A DNA stretch of 39,864 nt from CAYNRG01 sp047974855 (GTDB taxonomy: Bacteria > Bacillota_I > Bacilli_A > Erysipelotrichales > Erysipelotrichaceae): positions 1 through 39,864 of the forward strand of contig JBKECT010000026.1 of assembly GCA_047974855.1 (NCBI GenBank), written 5' to 3'. Positions within the stretch are counted from its first letter, which is position 1, and each line of letters opens with the position of its first letter. A program made the translations under genes and the position numbers. The notes beneath the pieces were generated by a model. That model was not told the DNA's origin, searched no databases, and was given only the letters and a program-made list of their open reading frames with translations. Of this stretch, positions 1 to 6,305 are shown piece after piece.

Positions 1-357
1 GAAACAATAATAACAGGAGCAGCCATAGTAGGGACAATAGAGGATACCTACACAATCTATGAAACAGAGATGAGTGAAGCGATGGAAAAAGCGATTGATG
101 AAGCAGCAATCATCAGCCAAGGGAAAGGCACAGAAGGATATGAAGAAGCGATGCAAGCATCCTATGAAACCGCAGTGGCGAATGGGAGTGGAACAGATTA
201 TGAAACATTTGCAAAAAACTATTCAGACAACATATCCAAATACAATGAGCAACTGCAAGAGATGAGAGGGCTTAGCTTCGCCGAGATGGTGGAAAGATAC
301 GAGGAGTTTGAGAAACCATTATGGACTATAAATAGTAATTTAGGAATTATAAAATAA
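1..357 (+). CDS. C-terminal end of a large helical protein, paralog of the right-edge gene (partial)
   Basis: The frame is open from base 1, so the start lies outside the window; an internal ATG at 70 has no convincing ribosome binding site. The visible 118 residues are mostly charged and helical, starting with a short hydrophobic Gly/Ala/Ile stretch (residues 3-12). Residues 41-49 (GTEGYEEAM) and the following VANGSG match TEGYEEA...AQGNG at the end of the protein that runs off the right edge, so the two are paralogs. Isoleucine is often ATA (7 of about 12), unlike the core genes. The end of the protein (FEKPLWTINSNLGIIK) has no motif I recognise. By analogy with the right-edge pair it may be the C-terminus of a type VII/LXG-like secreted effector; that role is inference. 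Confidence 0.6.
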   Translation, partial: ETIITGAAIVGTIEDTYTIYETEMSEAMEKAIDEAAIISQGKGTEGYEEAMQASYETAVANGSGTDYETFAKNYSDNISKYNEQLQEMRGLSFAEMVERYEEFEKPLWTINSNLGIIK

Positions 358-427
358 TAAACCTGGAATACAAAAGGTTTAAAGGACTAGCAGAGCAATA
401 TAATGTTGGTCTTTTTAATTATTGATG

Positions 428-466
428 TAAAAAACCTCTCTAAAGTTTACTTCAAAGAGGTTTCAA
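428..466 (-). terminator. Intrinsic terminator of the fumarate-reductase-like gene
   Basis: AAACCTCT (432-439) pairs with AGAGGTTT (456-463). On the minus strand the stem is followed by a run of six T. It lies just after the minus-strand stop at 489 and could also stop rightward transcription from the left-edge gene, though with a poor T tail in that direction. Confidence 0.8.
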
Positions 467-488
467 TATCTAATTTAAAACTAAGAAA

Positions 489-2339
489 TTATTTTGCATT
501 TGCAGCAGCTTGTTGCCCTGCGATGCGTCCGAATACGATAACATCTGCAACAGCATTTCCACCAAGACGGTTAGCGCCATGTACACCACCTGTAACTTCT
601 CCAGCAGCATATAGTCCAGAAATGATATTCCCGTTAGTATCTAACACTTGAGTATTTGTGTTAATTGTTAAACCACCCATTGTGTGGTGAACTCCTGGAG
701 CAACTTGGATTGCGTAGTACGGTCCAGTAGCTAATTCACTTGCGAATGAAGTGCGTCCAAACTCTGAATCCGTTCCACTTGCGACAGAATCATTCCAAGT
801 AGAAAGAGTTGTAGAAAGAGTTGTAGGATCCATAGATAAAGCGGTTGCTAAATCTTCAACAGTTGCTCCTTCAACAGTATATCCATTTTTAATGTATCCT
901 TGGATAACGGCAGAAGCGTCAACCATAGACTGATCAATGATTAGATAAGCGTAACTTCCTTCTTGTTCAATAATAGCAGCAGACACAACGTCACGAGTTC
1001 CAAGTTCATCAGTGAAACGCACCCCAGTAGAGTTGACCATAATTGCGCCATCTCCTCGAAGACCTTCAGTAATTAATGAGCTAGAATTATATTCCACAGT
1101 TGGATGAATTTGAATTTGTTCGATATCCGTAGTTGATGCACCAATAGCTTCAGCCATCACAATTCCATCACCAGTAATAAGAGGTGAGTTTGTTGATACA
1201 AAGCCCTCTAGCGATGGGTCTAGTTCTGCAACCATTTCTAGGTTAGCACCAAAACCACCAGTAGCAATAACAACAGATTTAGCATTGACTGTGATGTTGT
1301 CTCCTGCGACACCGACAACGACACCATCTTCGACTAGAATTTCAGTAATTTCTGTATTAAGGATAAGTTCAACTCCTGCAGAGTCTAAATTCGACTGTAA
1401 AATATTAACAAGATAAGGACCTACTGCAATGGTTGCTCCTTCATCATTTACAGGCTTATGAATTCGCTTAACAGAAGCCCCACCAAAGCTACCTACAGTA
1501 TCCAAAGTTCCACCAAGTGATTCTAACCAAGTAAGTGCATCTGCTGAGTTATTTACCAAGGTTTCAACTAATTCTGGGTTATTTAAGTTTTTGCCACCTA
1601 CAAGGGTATCTAGCATAAACAGTTCAGGAGAATCAAAGTATCCAGTTGGATTTGCTAAGTAGTCATTGTACTGGCTTTCAACAGTATCAATCAAATCAGA
1701 TAATTCAGGGTAAGAGGCTCTTGCATCAGCTAGTCTTGTTTCCACTCCTGTGCCTTCAGCAAATTCATTGGCATCTTGTGCGATTGTCTTTGCGGCATTT
1801 AACCCACCAGTAGCACGTGTTGTGTTTCCTCCAACAATAGCACCTTTTTCAACTAATAGTACTGTTTTTCCTGCTGCGGCAGCTTCAATAGCGGCACTCA
1901 TTCCTGCACCACCGGCACCAACAATGACAACATCAACATCACGAGTGATAACTTCTTCTTTACCACCTTCAACAGGAACAAGTGTACTTGCATCAACACC
2001 GGCTTCTTTTAAAGCAGCTGTTACAGCAGTAATAACGGCAGTACTTGTTATGGTTGCACCTGTAACGCTATCCACTTGAATGGATTGCGTTGATACAACA
2101 GACTCTGCAATAATTTCGCTTGCAACACCACCGATATCTGCAGTTTCACTATGTGATACAACGGTAACGCTTTCGATTTTAGCCTCTGATAAGACAACCT
2201 CTACAACAACATCTCCAGAAAAGCCTTCAGCTGTTCCAGTGTATGTTCCAGGCGTAAATCCTTCAGTTGTGCTGCTAGAACAGGCAGCAAGAGATAAAAC
2301 CATAAAGCAACTTAAAAATAATGTGAGTATTTTTCTCAT
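489..2339 (-). CDS. Lipoprotein FMN/FAD fumarate-reductase-like flavoprotein
   Basis: The 616-aa protein starts at the ATG at 2339, chosen over an ATG at 2393 because GGAGG sits just upstream of it. Residues 1-20 are a lipoprotein signal ending in LAAC, so the protein is probably anchored outside the membrane. Residues about 28-110 form an FMN-binding domain with DSVTGATITS (90-99); Thr96 is the likely site of covalent FMN attachment by ApbE. The rest is the FAD-dependent fumarate reductase/flavocytochrome c fold: the dinucleotide motif GAGGAG at 141-146, a catalytic-type region RFTDELGTRDV and the C-terminal GGVHGANRLGGNA. Relatives reduce fumarate, urocanate, methacrylate or similar acceptors; the substrate cannot be read from sequence. 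No apbE or partner dehydrogenase is in the window. The gene stands alone with its own promoter and terminator. Confidence 0.88.
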   Translation of the reverse strand: MRKILTLFLSCFMVLSLAACSSSTTEGFTPGTYTGTAEGFSGDVVVEVVLSEAKIESVTVVSHSETADIGGVASEIIAESVVSTQSIQVDSVTGATITSTAVITAVTAALKEAGVDASTLVPVEGGKEEVITRDVDVVIVGAGGAGMSAAIEAAAAGKTVLLVEKGAIVGGNTTRATGGLNAAKTIAQDANEFAEGTGVETRLADARASYPELSDLIDTVESQYNDYLANPTGYFDSPELFMLDTLVGGKNLNNPELVETLVNNSADALTWLESLGGTLDTVGSFGGASVKRIHKPVNDEGATIAVGPYLVNILQSNLDSAGVELILNTEITEILVEDGVVVGVAGDNITVNAKSVVIATGGFGANLEMVAELDPSLEGFVSTNSPLITGDGIVMAEAIGASTTDIEQIQIHPTVEYNSSSLITEGLRGDGAIMVNSTGVRFTDELGTRDVVSAAIIEQEGSYAYLIIDQSMVDASAVIQGYIKNGYTVEGATVEDLATALSMDPTTLSTTLSTWNDSVASGTDSEFGRTSFASELATGPYYAIQVAPGVHHTMGGLTINTNTQVLDTNGNIISGLYAAGEVTGGVHGANRLGGNAVADVIVFGRIAGQQAAANAK

Positions 2340-2362
2340 TTTCTTTCCTCCATTTTCACATA

Positions 2363-2393
2363 TTATCGTAACGTTTTTTGACGATAACTTCAA
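2363..2393 (-). promoter_or_regulatory. Promoter of the fumarate-reductase-like gene with an overlapping inverted repeat
   Basis: On the minus strand, TTGAAG (2388-2393), a 17-base spacer and TACGAT (2365-2370) form a plausible sigma-A promoter about 20 bases before the ribosome binding site. A perfect 7-bp inverted repeat, TTATCGT (2363-2369) and ACGATAA (2381-2387), lies on the spacer and -10, where a repressor would block it. The same repeat could also form an RNA hairpin. Confidence 0.45.
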
Positions 2394-2439
2394 GTAGATT
2401 AATAGTTTTTTAACAAATCAGCGAATGGATAGGAATGGT

Positions 2440-2453
2440 AAGTGTTTACACTT
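2440..2453. promoter_or_regulatory. Inverted repeat AAGTGT-TT-ACACTT, possible operator
   Basis: Six-base arms are separated by two bases, about 50 bp upstream of the -35 of the fumarate-reductase-like gene. The TGTTTACA core recalls binding sites of Crp/FNR-type or LacI-type regulators, but no family can be assigned from the sequence. Confidence 0.25.
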
Positions 2454-2701
2454 TAATGCATATGTAAAATATTTTATTAAACATATAAAATACAAATAAC
2501 AGAGCATTAACATAAATAGAGAAAGTAAGAAATAGCGAGTATTCAAAAAATTATGTTATAGTCCATATGAAATTTAAAAAAGTGTAAAAAGGATCGCTTG
2601 GTTTAGTGATTGTAATTTTAATCAATTTATGATAAACAATGTGTAGAAAAAGAAAATGGACAGGTATTGGGTATAGAAGAAAGTTAAAGGGGAGGGTAAC
2701 A
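2454..2701. other. AT-rich intergenic region with a weak promoter for the YdjC/ChbG gene
   Basis: This gene-free stretch separates two divergent genes. An extended -10 (TGT-TATAGT, 2554-2562) could drive the rightward gene, leaving a leader of about 130 bases; I see no good -35 and no recognised riboswitch in that leader. A second possible start (2639) in the leader is in frame but lacks a ribosome binding site. Confidence 0.35.
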
Positions 2702-3481
2702 ATGAAATTATTAATTCAATCAGATGATTATGGAATTACAAAGCGAGTTGCAGATGGCATTATTGATGGGATCAAGCAAGGAGTGATTCGCAACACAGGA
2801 TTGTTTGTAAATATGCCATGGGCACAGGAATGTGTGGATAAAATTAGACCTTATATGGACAATATCGCATTTGGGCAAGACTTGAATGTATGTGCAGGAA
2901 ATCCTTGTGCAGATACAAAGGATATTCCATCTTTGCTTCAAGATAATGGGAGCTTTCTAACATCGGAGATGAATAGAAGGTTAGACAAAGACGCCCCGAA
3001 TAATGACCATGTTATTTATGATGAGATTTTAATTGAGTTTAAAGCACAAATTGATAAATTTATTGGAATTGTCGGAAAGAAACCTGATTACTTGCATCCA
3101 CATGCGTACTTTAGTGCAACTTCGCATCGTGCAATGAGTGATTGTGGTAAAGAATATGGAATTCCTGTAAGTTTTGAAGTTTCTAAAAAGTATGATTTCG
3201 CAAATCCAAAAGACAGCTGGTATAAAGATGTAAGACCAGGAATTGATCAAAAAAGCATTGATGTTACAACATTTATTGTTGAAGATAAGATGCAGCTACT
3301 AAACCATGATTATGCTAGTATAATTTGCCATGCTGGATATGCCGATGATGAAGAACTTGAGAAACTCACCACATTTACACAAATTCGTGAGAAAGATTTA
3401 GAGGCGATGGTTAGTGCACAAGTAAAAGAGTGGATTGAAAGTAATGGAATTGAACTGATTACATACAAAGATCTAAAATAA
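2702..3481 (+). CDS. chbG: YdjC/ChbG-family carbohydrate deacetylase
   Basis: This 259-aa protein starts at 2702 after GGGGAGG; the longer frame from 2639 has no ribosome binding site. The N-terminus carries the family's metal-binding motif QSDDYG (residues 7-12). LHPHAYFSAT in the middle and ICHAGYADDEE near the C-terminus supply the two histidines expected to complete the metal site. Family members remove acetyl groups from chitooligosaccharide phosphates or related sugars in the cytoplasm. No chitobiose PTS genes are adjacent and nagA is 20 kb away, so the actual substrate is uncertain; the symbol indicates family, not proven function. The gene is monocistronic with a terminator at 3554. 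Confidence 0.8.
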   Translation: MKLLIQSDDYGITKRVADGIIDGIKQGVIRNTGLFVNMPWAQECVDKIRPYMDNIAFGQDLNVCAGNPCADTKDIPSLLQDNGSFLTSEMNRRLDKDAPNNDHVIYDEILIEFKAQIDKFIGIVGKKPDYLHPHAYFSATSHRAMSDCGKEYGIPVSFEVSKKYDFANPKDSWYKDVRPGIDQKSIDVTTFIVEDKMQLLNHDYASIICHAGYADDEELEKLTTFTQIREKDLEAMVSAQVKEWIESNGIELITYKDLK

Positions 3482-3511
3482 AAAAGCAGTTCTATAACAA
3501 GATAATTGAAG

Positions 3512-3552
3512 TGAACCCAATTAGTTGGACACTGTATTAACGATTAAATTAT
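3512..3552. mobile_element. Possible degraded IS3-type terminal sequence
   Basis: The string GAACCCAATTAGTTGGACA (3513-3531) resembles terminal inverted repeats of IS3/IS150-like elements, which often contain TGGACA plus a CCCA block. There is no transposase and no opposite end, so if real it is a solo relic. A looser similar string (GAACCCACTAGTT) occurs near 9515. This is recalled resemblance, not a search result. Confidence 0.2.
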
Positions 3553-3553
3553 T

Positions 3554-3594
3554 AAGGATTGATTTCTGTAGCACACAGGAGTTAATCCTTTTAA
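3554..3594 (+). terminator. Hairpin terminator after the YdjC/ChbG gene
   Basis: AAGGATT (3554-3560) pairs with AATCCTT (3584-3590), with an inner CTGT/ACAG stem. The following TTTTAATTTT is a modest T tract, broken by two A. Confidence 0.6.
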
Positions 3595-3697
3595 TTTTGT
3601 TGTTATTCTTTGGTTATTATGTAAATAAAATATAAATAACAGACATAAAGGTGTACAATAAATTTAAAGAGTTAATGGCATATGAGGGGAGGAAGGA

Positions 3698-3955
3698 ATG
3701 CGATATACAAAAAAGGTGGGAGCGGGCTACGAATTGATGGAAGAAAGCCTGAAGAATGAAGCAATTCAAGTGCTTGGGGCAATTGAAGATATGTTAGAGG
3801 TCTTGGAGATTGAGCAAGAAGAACATTCTAAAAATATTGAGAAGTATCACGATGGAGGCAGAAAAATCCATTATCGAGCAAGGGAAGCGTATGGGCAAAA
3901 GGTTGTCAACAGCGCAATTATATCAAAGCTAAAACAACTAGGATTAGGAGAGTGA
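3698..3955 (+). CDS. Unknown 85-aa charged helical protein
   Basis: The start at 3698 follows the strong site GGGGAGGAAGG. The protein is soluble and acidic with a long predicted helix over residues about 15-50 (ESLKNEAIQVLGAIEDMLEV and onward) and a basic stretch near 57-65 (RKIHYRAREAY). I do not recognise a family. Its stop is only three bases from the start of the Nudix gene, so the two are almost certainly co-transcribed and translationally coupled. No Cys and no membrane segment are present. It could be a small regulatory or scaffold protein, but nothing in the sequence decides this. Confidence 0.7.
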   Translation: MRYTKKVGAGYELMEESLKNEAIQVLGAIEDMLEVLEIEQEEHSKNIEKYHDGGRKIHYRAREAYGQKVVNSAIISKLKQLGLGE

Positions 3956-3958
3956 AAA

Positions 3959-4492
3959 ATGAAAGAGAAAACATTAAATAAAACTTTAAAGTATAAAGGC
4001 AATATTATTCAGGTTCGTGATGATGAAGTTGAAACATCACGTGGAATAAAAGCAAGAAGAGATGTGATTGAGCATCCAGGTGGTGTTGGGATAGCGATGA
4101 AGGATAGCGATGGGAAATACTTTGTGGTAAAACAGTATCGCTATGCTCAAGAAAAAGTGATGATAGAGTTTCCGGCAGGGAAACTAGAGTTTGGTGAAGA
4201 TCCACTAGAAGCTGGGAAAAGAGAAATTGCAGAGGAAGTGGGGTATACTGCAAAAAACATAGAATATTTGGGGATAGTCATACCGACTCCATCTTATTGT
4301 CAAGAAAAAATATACATGTACACTGCTGAAGTTGACCAATATGTAGGGCAACACTTCGATGATGACGAGAACTTAAATGTAGAAAGATGGACGCTAGATA
4401 AAATTATTGATGGAATTATGACTGGTGAAATTGATGATGCAAAAACAATGGCCATGGCATTGATGATAAAAGAGAGAAACGCAAGAGATTAA
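3959..4492 (+). CDS. nudF: Nudix hydrolase, ADP-ribose pyrophosphatase type
   Basis: The 177-aa protein has a complete Nudix box at residues 74-96: G74, five residues, E80, seven residues, R88-E89 and then AEEVGY. This coordinates Mg2+ for pyrophosphate hydrolysis. The preceding EFPAGKLE is typical of ADP-ribose pyrophosphatases, which split ADP-ribose into AMP and ribose-5-phosphate. The N-terminal beta domain (residues 1-40) is normal for this subgroup. It is the second gene of a two-gene unit with the 85-aa protein and is followed by a terminator at 4551. Substrate specificity within the Nudix family is assigned by resemblance only. Confidence 0.85.
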   Translation: MKEKTLNKTLKYKGNIIQVRDDEVETSRGIKARRDVIEHPGGVGIAMKDSDGKYFVVKQYRYAQEKVMIEFPAGKLEFGEDPLEAGKREIAEEVGYTAKNIEYLGIVIPTPSYCQEKIYMYTAEVDQYVGQHFDDDENLNVERWTLDKIIDGIMTGEIDDAKTMAMALMIKERNARD

Positions 4493-4550
4493 TTCATTAT
4501 TTTTGATAATCAAATTTTAGTTAAGATTGATGGTGAATGGTATTTGCAAG

Positions 4551-4572
4551 AGTAGGAGAAATCCTGCTTTTT
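4551..4572 (+). terminator. Terminator of the Nudix unit
   Basis: AGTAGGA (4551-4557) pairs with TCCTGCT (4562-4568) around a GAAA tetraloop, followed by TTTTT. The GNRA loop and T run make this a good intrinsic terminator. Confidence 0.85.
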
Positions 4573-4624
4573 ATTTTGAAAGCAAGGAGATAAAAAGATA
4601 TCTGTACATTTTAGAGTGTGGTTA

Positions 4625-4633
4625 TGTTATAAT
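4625..4633 (+). promoter_or_regulatory. Extended -10 promoter of the queT operon
   Basis: TGT-TATAAT is a consensus extended -10 element placed just before the riboswitch. No good -35 is seen, which extended -10 promoters can tolerate. Confidence 0.6.
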
Positions 4634-4639
4634 TAACCA

Positions 4640-4692
4640 GCGATTGTATCGCATGTCAGTCGCAACTACCTGACATAAAATAAAACAAGGAG
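4640..4692 (+). ncRNA. Class I preQ1 riboswitch upstream of queT
   Basis: The stem ATGTCAG (4653-4659)/CTGACAT (4670-4676) closes a loop starting TCGCAACTAC, followed by an A-rich tail that ends in ACAAGGAG (4685-4692). This is the preQ1-I layout: short hairpin, C-containing loop and an A-rich tail folding back as a pseudoknot. The tail includes the ribosome binding site of queT, so ligand binding should hide it and block translation, as described for the Thermoanaerobacter type. A preceding small hairpin GCGAT/ATCGC (4640-4652) is extra. The downstream gene being a queuosine-precursor transporter strongly supports the call. Confidence 0.85.
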
Positions 4693-4699
4693 AAAAGTA

Positions 4700-5209
4700 A
4701 TGAAAATGAAACGATTTACTAAAATCGCTATGATTGCAGCGATTTATGCAACTCTAACTTTAGCACTAGCGCCATTATCTTTCGGTGTTTACCAAATTCG
4801 TGTTGCAGAGGCGTTAACGGTACTACCAATATTATATCCTCCAGCTATTTTGGGGCTTACATTGGGATGTGCCATTTCCAATTTATTAGGAGCATTATTA
4901 GGTGTCAATGTATTGGGATTTATTGACGTATTTGTTGGGACAGCAGCCACTTTTTTAGCAGCAGTATGTGCTTATAAATTGAGACATATTCAATGGAATG
5001 GTGTAGCATGGCTATCAATTTTAATGGCTGTTATTTTTAATGCAATTATCATTGGCGCTGAATTGGCTTTTGTCATCACACCGCAAACTTTTCTGGCTGG
5101 TTGGATTACATTTGGATTAGAAGTTGGATTAGGTGAATTAGTAGCATGCACTATCTTTGGAGTTCCGTTACTTTATTCACTAAAGAAAACAACTTTATTT
5201 GAAGACTAA
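4700..5209 (+). CDS. queT: QueT queuosine-precursor transporter (ECF substrate-binding component)
   Basis: This is a hydrophobic 169-aa protein with five or six membrane segments and the family hallmark FGVYQIRVAEALTVLP (residues about 28-43). QueT proteins are the substrate-binding (S) components of energy-coupling-factor transporters for preQ1 or related queuosine precursors; they need a shared EcfA/A'/T module, which is not in this window. The start lies 7 bases after the AAGGAG that belongs to the preQ1 riboswitch, giving direct feedback by the transported compound. A TauE-type permease gene follows 16 bases downstream. Confidence 0.9.
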   Translation: MKMKRFTKIAMIAAIYATLTLALAPLSFGVYQIRVAEALTVLPILYPPAILGLTLGCAISNLLGALLGVNVLGFIDVFVGTAATFLAAVCAYKLRHIQWNGVAWLSILMAVIFNAIIIGAELAFVITPQTFLAGWITFGLEVGLGELVACTIFGVPLLYSLKKTTLFED

Positions 5210-5225
5210 TGAATAGGAGGAAGAT

Positions 5226-5996
5226 ATGATTTTATTTTTATATACAATGATTGTTATTTTTGCGACGACGATTGGCTCACTAGCTGGTTTAGGTGGTGGA
5301 GTTATTATCAAACCACTATTTGATTTGTTAGGGGCACATGATGTAGCGACTATAGGATTCTATTCCTCTGTTGCAGTTTTTACAATGGCAGTTGTAGCAC
5401 TAATTAAGCAAGCAAGAAATAAAGCGGAGATTGATTTAAGCAAAGTAGTTTACATCGGATCAGGATCAATTATTGGTGGAATTTTAGGGGATACAATTTT
5501 TAATTCTGTTAATGAACAATTCTCAACATTAGTCTCACCAATTCAATCATTTATGTTAGGAACAATCTTGCTTATTCTTTTAATCTATTCACTAAATAAA
5601 ACAAAAATAAAATCATATGACATCAGCAATAAACTATTAATTCTTATCGTGGGTATTTTATTAGGAACAATATCTGTGTTTATTGGCATTGGTGGAGGTC
5701 CTTTAAATATTGCCATACTGATGTTTTTGTTTTCTTATGACACTAAACAGTCAACAATCTTATCGATTGTTATTATCTTATTTTCTCAATCAGCAAAACT
5801 ACTTAAAGTTCTTATTTTTACAGGAATTGGTGGCTATGATTTAGAATTTCTTCCTTTTATTATTGTAGCAAGCATTTTTGGTGGATGGTTTGGAACGGTA
5901 CTTAACAAACAGTTAGCGGCGAAACAAATTGACACGCTCTACAACATTGTATTAGGGATGCTTATTCTATTATCGTATTACAACTTGATTTGGTAG
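5226..5996 (+). CDS. TauE/SafE-family membrane permease
   Basis: The 256-aa protein has about eight membrane segments. It shows the internal duplication typical of TauE/SafE: GSLAGLGGGVIIKPL near residue 20 and FIGIGGGPLNIAI near residue 155. Relatives move sulfite, sulfoacetate or other small organic anions across the membrane; many remain unassigned. A strong AGGAGG site precedes the ATG, and no terminator separates it from queT. It therefore probably shares the preQ1-controlled transcript, although preQ1 control of translation would act directly only on queT. A role in export or import of a queuosine-related or sulfur compound is only an inference. Confidence 0.85.
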   Translation: MILFLYTMIVIFATTIGSLAGLGGGVIIKPLFDLLGAHDVATIGFYSSVAVFTMAVVALIKQARNKAEIDLSKVVYIGSGSIIGGILGDTIFNSVNEQFSTLVSPIQSFMLGTILLILLIYSLNKTKIKSYDISNKLLILIVGILLGTISVFIGIGGGPLNIAILMFLFSYDTKQSTILSIVIILFSQSAKLLKVLIFTGIGGYDLEFLPFIIVASIFGGWFGTVLNKQLAAKQIDTLYNIVLGMLILLSYYNLIW

Positions 5997-6030
5997 CTTT
6001 TTATGGATTTAATCTTCTTCGTCATGGGAT

Positions 6031-6060
6031 ACTAACGTTCTAAAGATTGAATGTTAGTTT
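6031..6060 (+). terminator. Hairpin at the end of the queT-TauE operon
   Basis: ACTAACGTTC (6031-6040) pairs with GAATGTTAGT (6049-6058) with one bulged position. The T tract after it is short, so termination may be partial. Confidence 0.5.
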
Positions 6061-6129
6061 GCGTTATAAGTAGAAATGAGTAGGGTGTATAATTTTACAT
6101 ACATGATGAACTATATTTTTAATTTTCCT

Positions 6130-6158
6130 TTGACAGATGCAAAGAAATTGGGTAAAGT
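6130..6158 (+). promoter_or_regulatory. Promoter of the purine permease/adenine deaminase operon
   Basis: Consensus TTGACA (6130-6135) is followed by a 17-base spacer and TAAAGT (6153-6158). Transcription would begin just before the guanine riboswitch. Confidence 0.7.
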
Positions 6159-6172
6159 TAAGTTGTCAGATT

Positions 6173-6236
6173 TATCATATAATGTCTTAATTTGGAAGAC
6201 AGTCTCTACGCCTTGCCTAACAAGGATACTATGATA
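6173..6236 (+). ncRNA. Purine (guanine-type) riboswitch
   Basis: P1 is a perfect TATCATA (6173-6179)/TATGATA (6230-6236) helix. It is followed by the conserved TAAT of J1/2, P2 GTCTT/AAGAC with loop AATTTGG, J2/3 AGTCTCTAC, and a short P3 CCTT/AAGG with loop GCCTAAC whose CC can pair with GG in L2. The base before TATG is C (ACTATG), the specificity position that reads guanine or hypoxanthine rather than adenine. J2/3 has C in place of the usual second U. The downstream genes, a purine permease and adenine deaminase, fit. I see no clear terminator hairpin before the start codon. Confidence 0.85.
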
Positions 6237-6305
6237 TTATTCTTTTATTAAATATCGCAAATGATAATGATGACGATGATTTTAATTTAATAGAAGGAGA
6301 AGAGT

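Noticed and set aside
365..415. Second terminator after the left-edge gene
   Set aside because: The candidate stem AAAGGAC...GGTCTTT does not pair beyond four or five bases with mismatches.
1750..2397. Open frames on the plus strand opposite the flavoprotein gene
   Set aside because: They are antisense shadows of a strong coding region, rich in Ala/Thr/Ser/Pro from complementary codons and without ribosome binding sites.
2639..2701. Longer N-terminus for the YdjC/ChbG protein
   Set aside because: No ribosome binding site precedes 2639, and the family motif normally sits within ten residues of the start at 2702.
6173..6236. 2'-deoxyguanosine riboswitch
   Set aside because: The J2/3 change is at the flexible second U, while the ligand-contacting U two positions later is kept, so an ordinary guanine type fits better.
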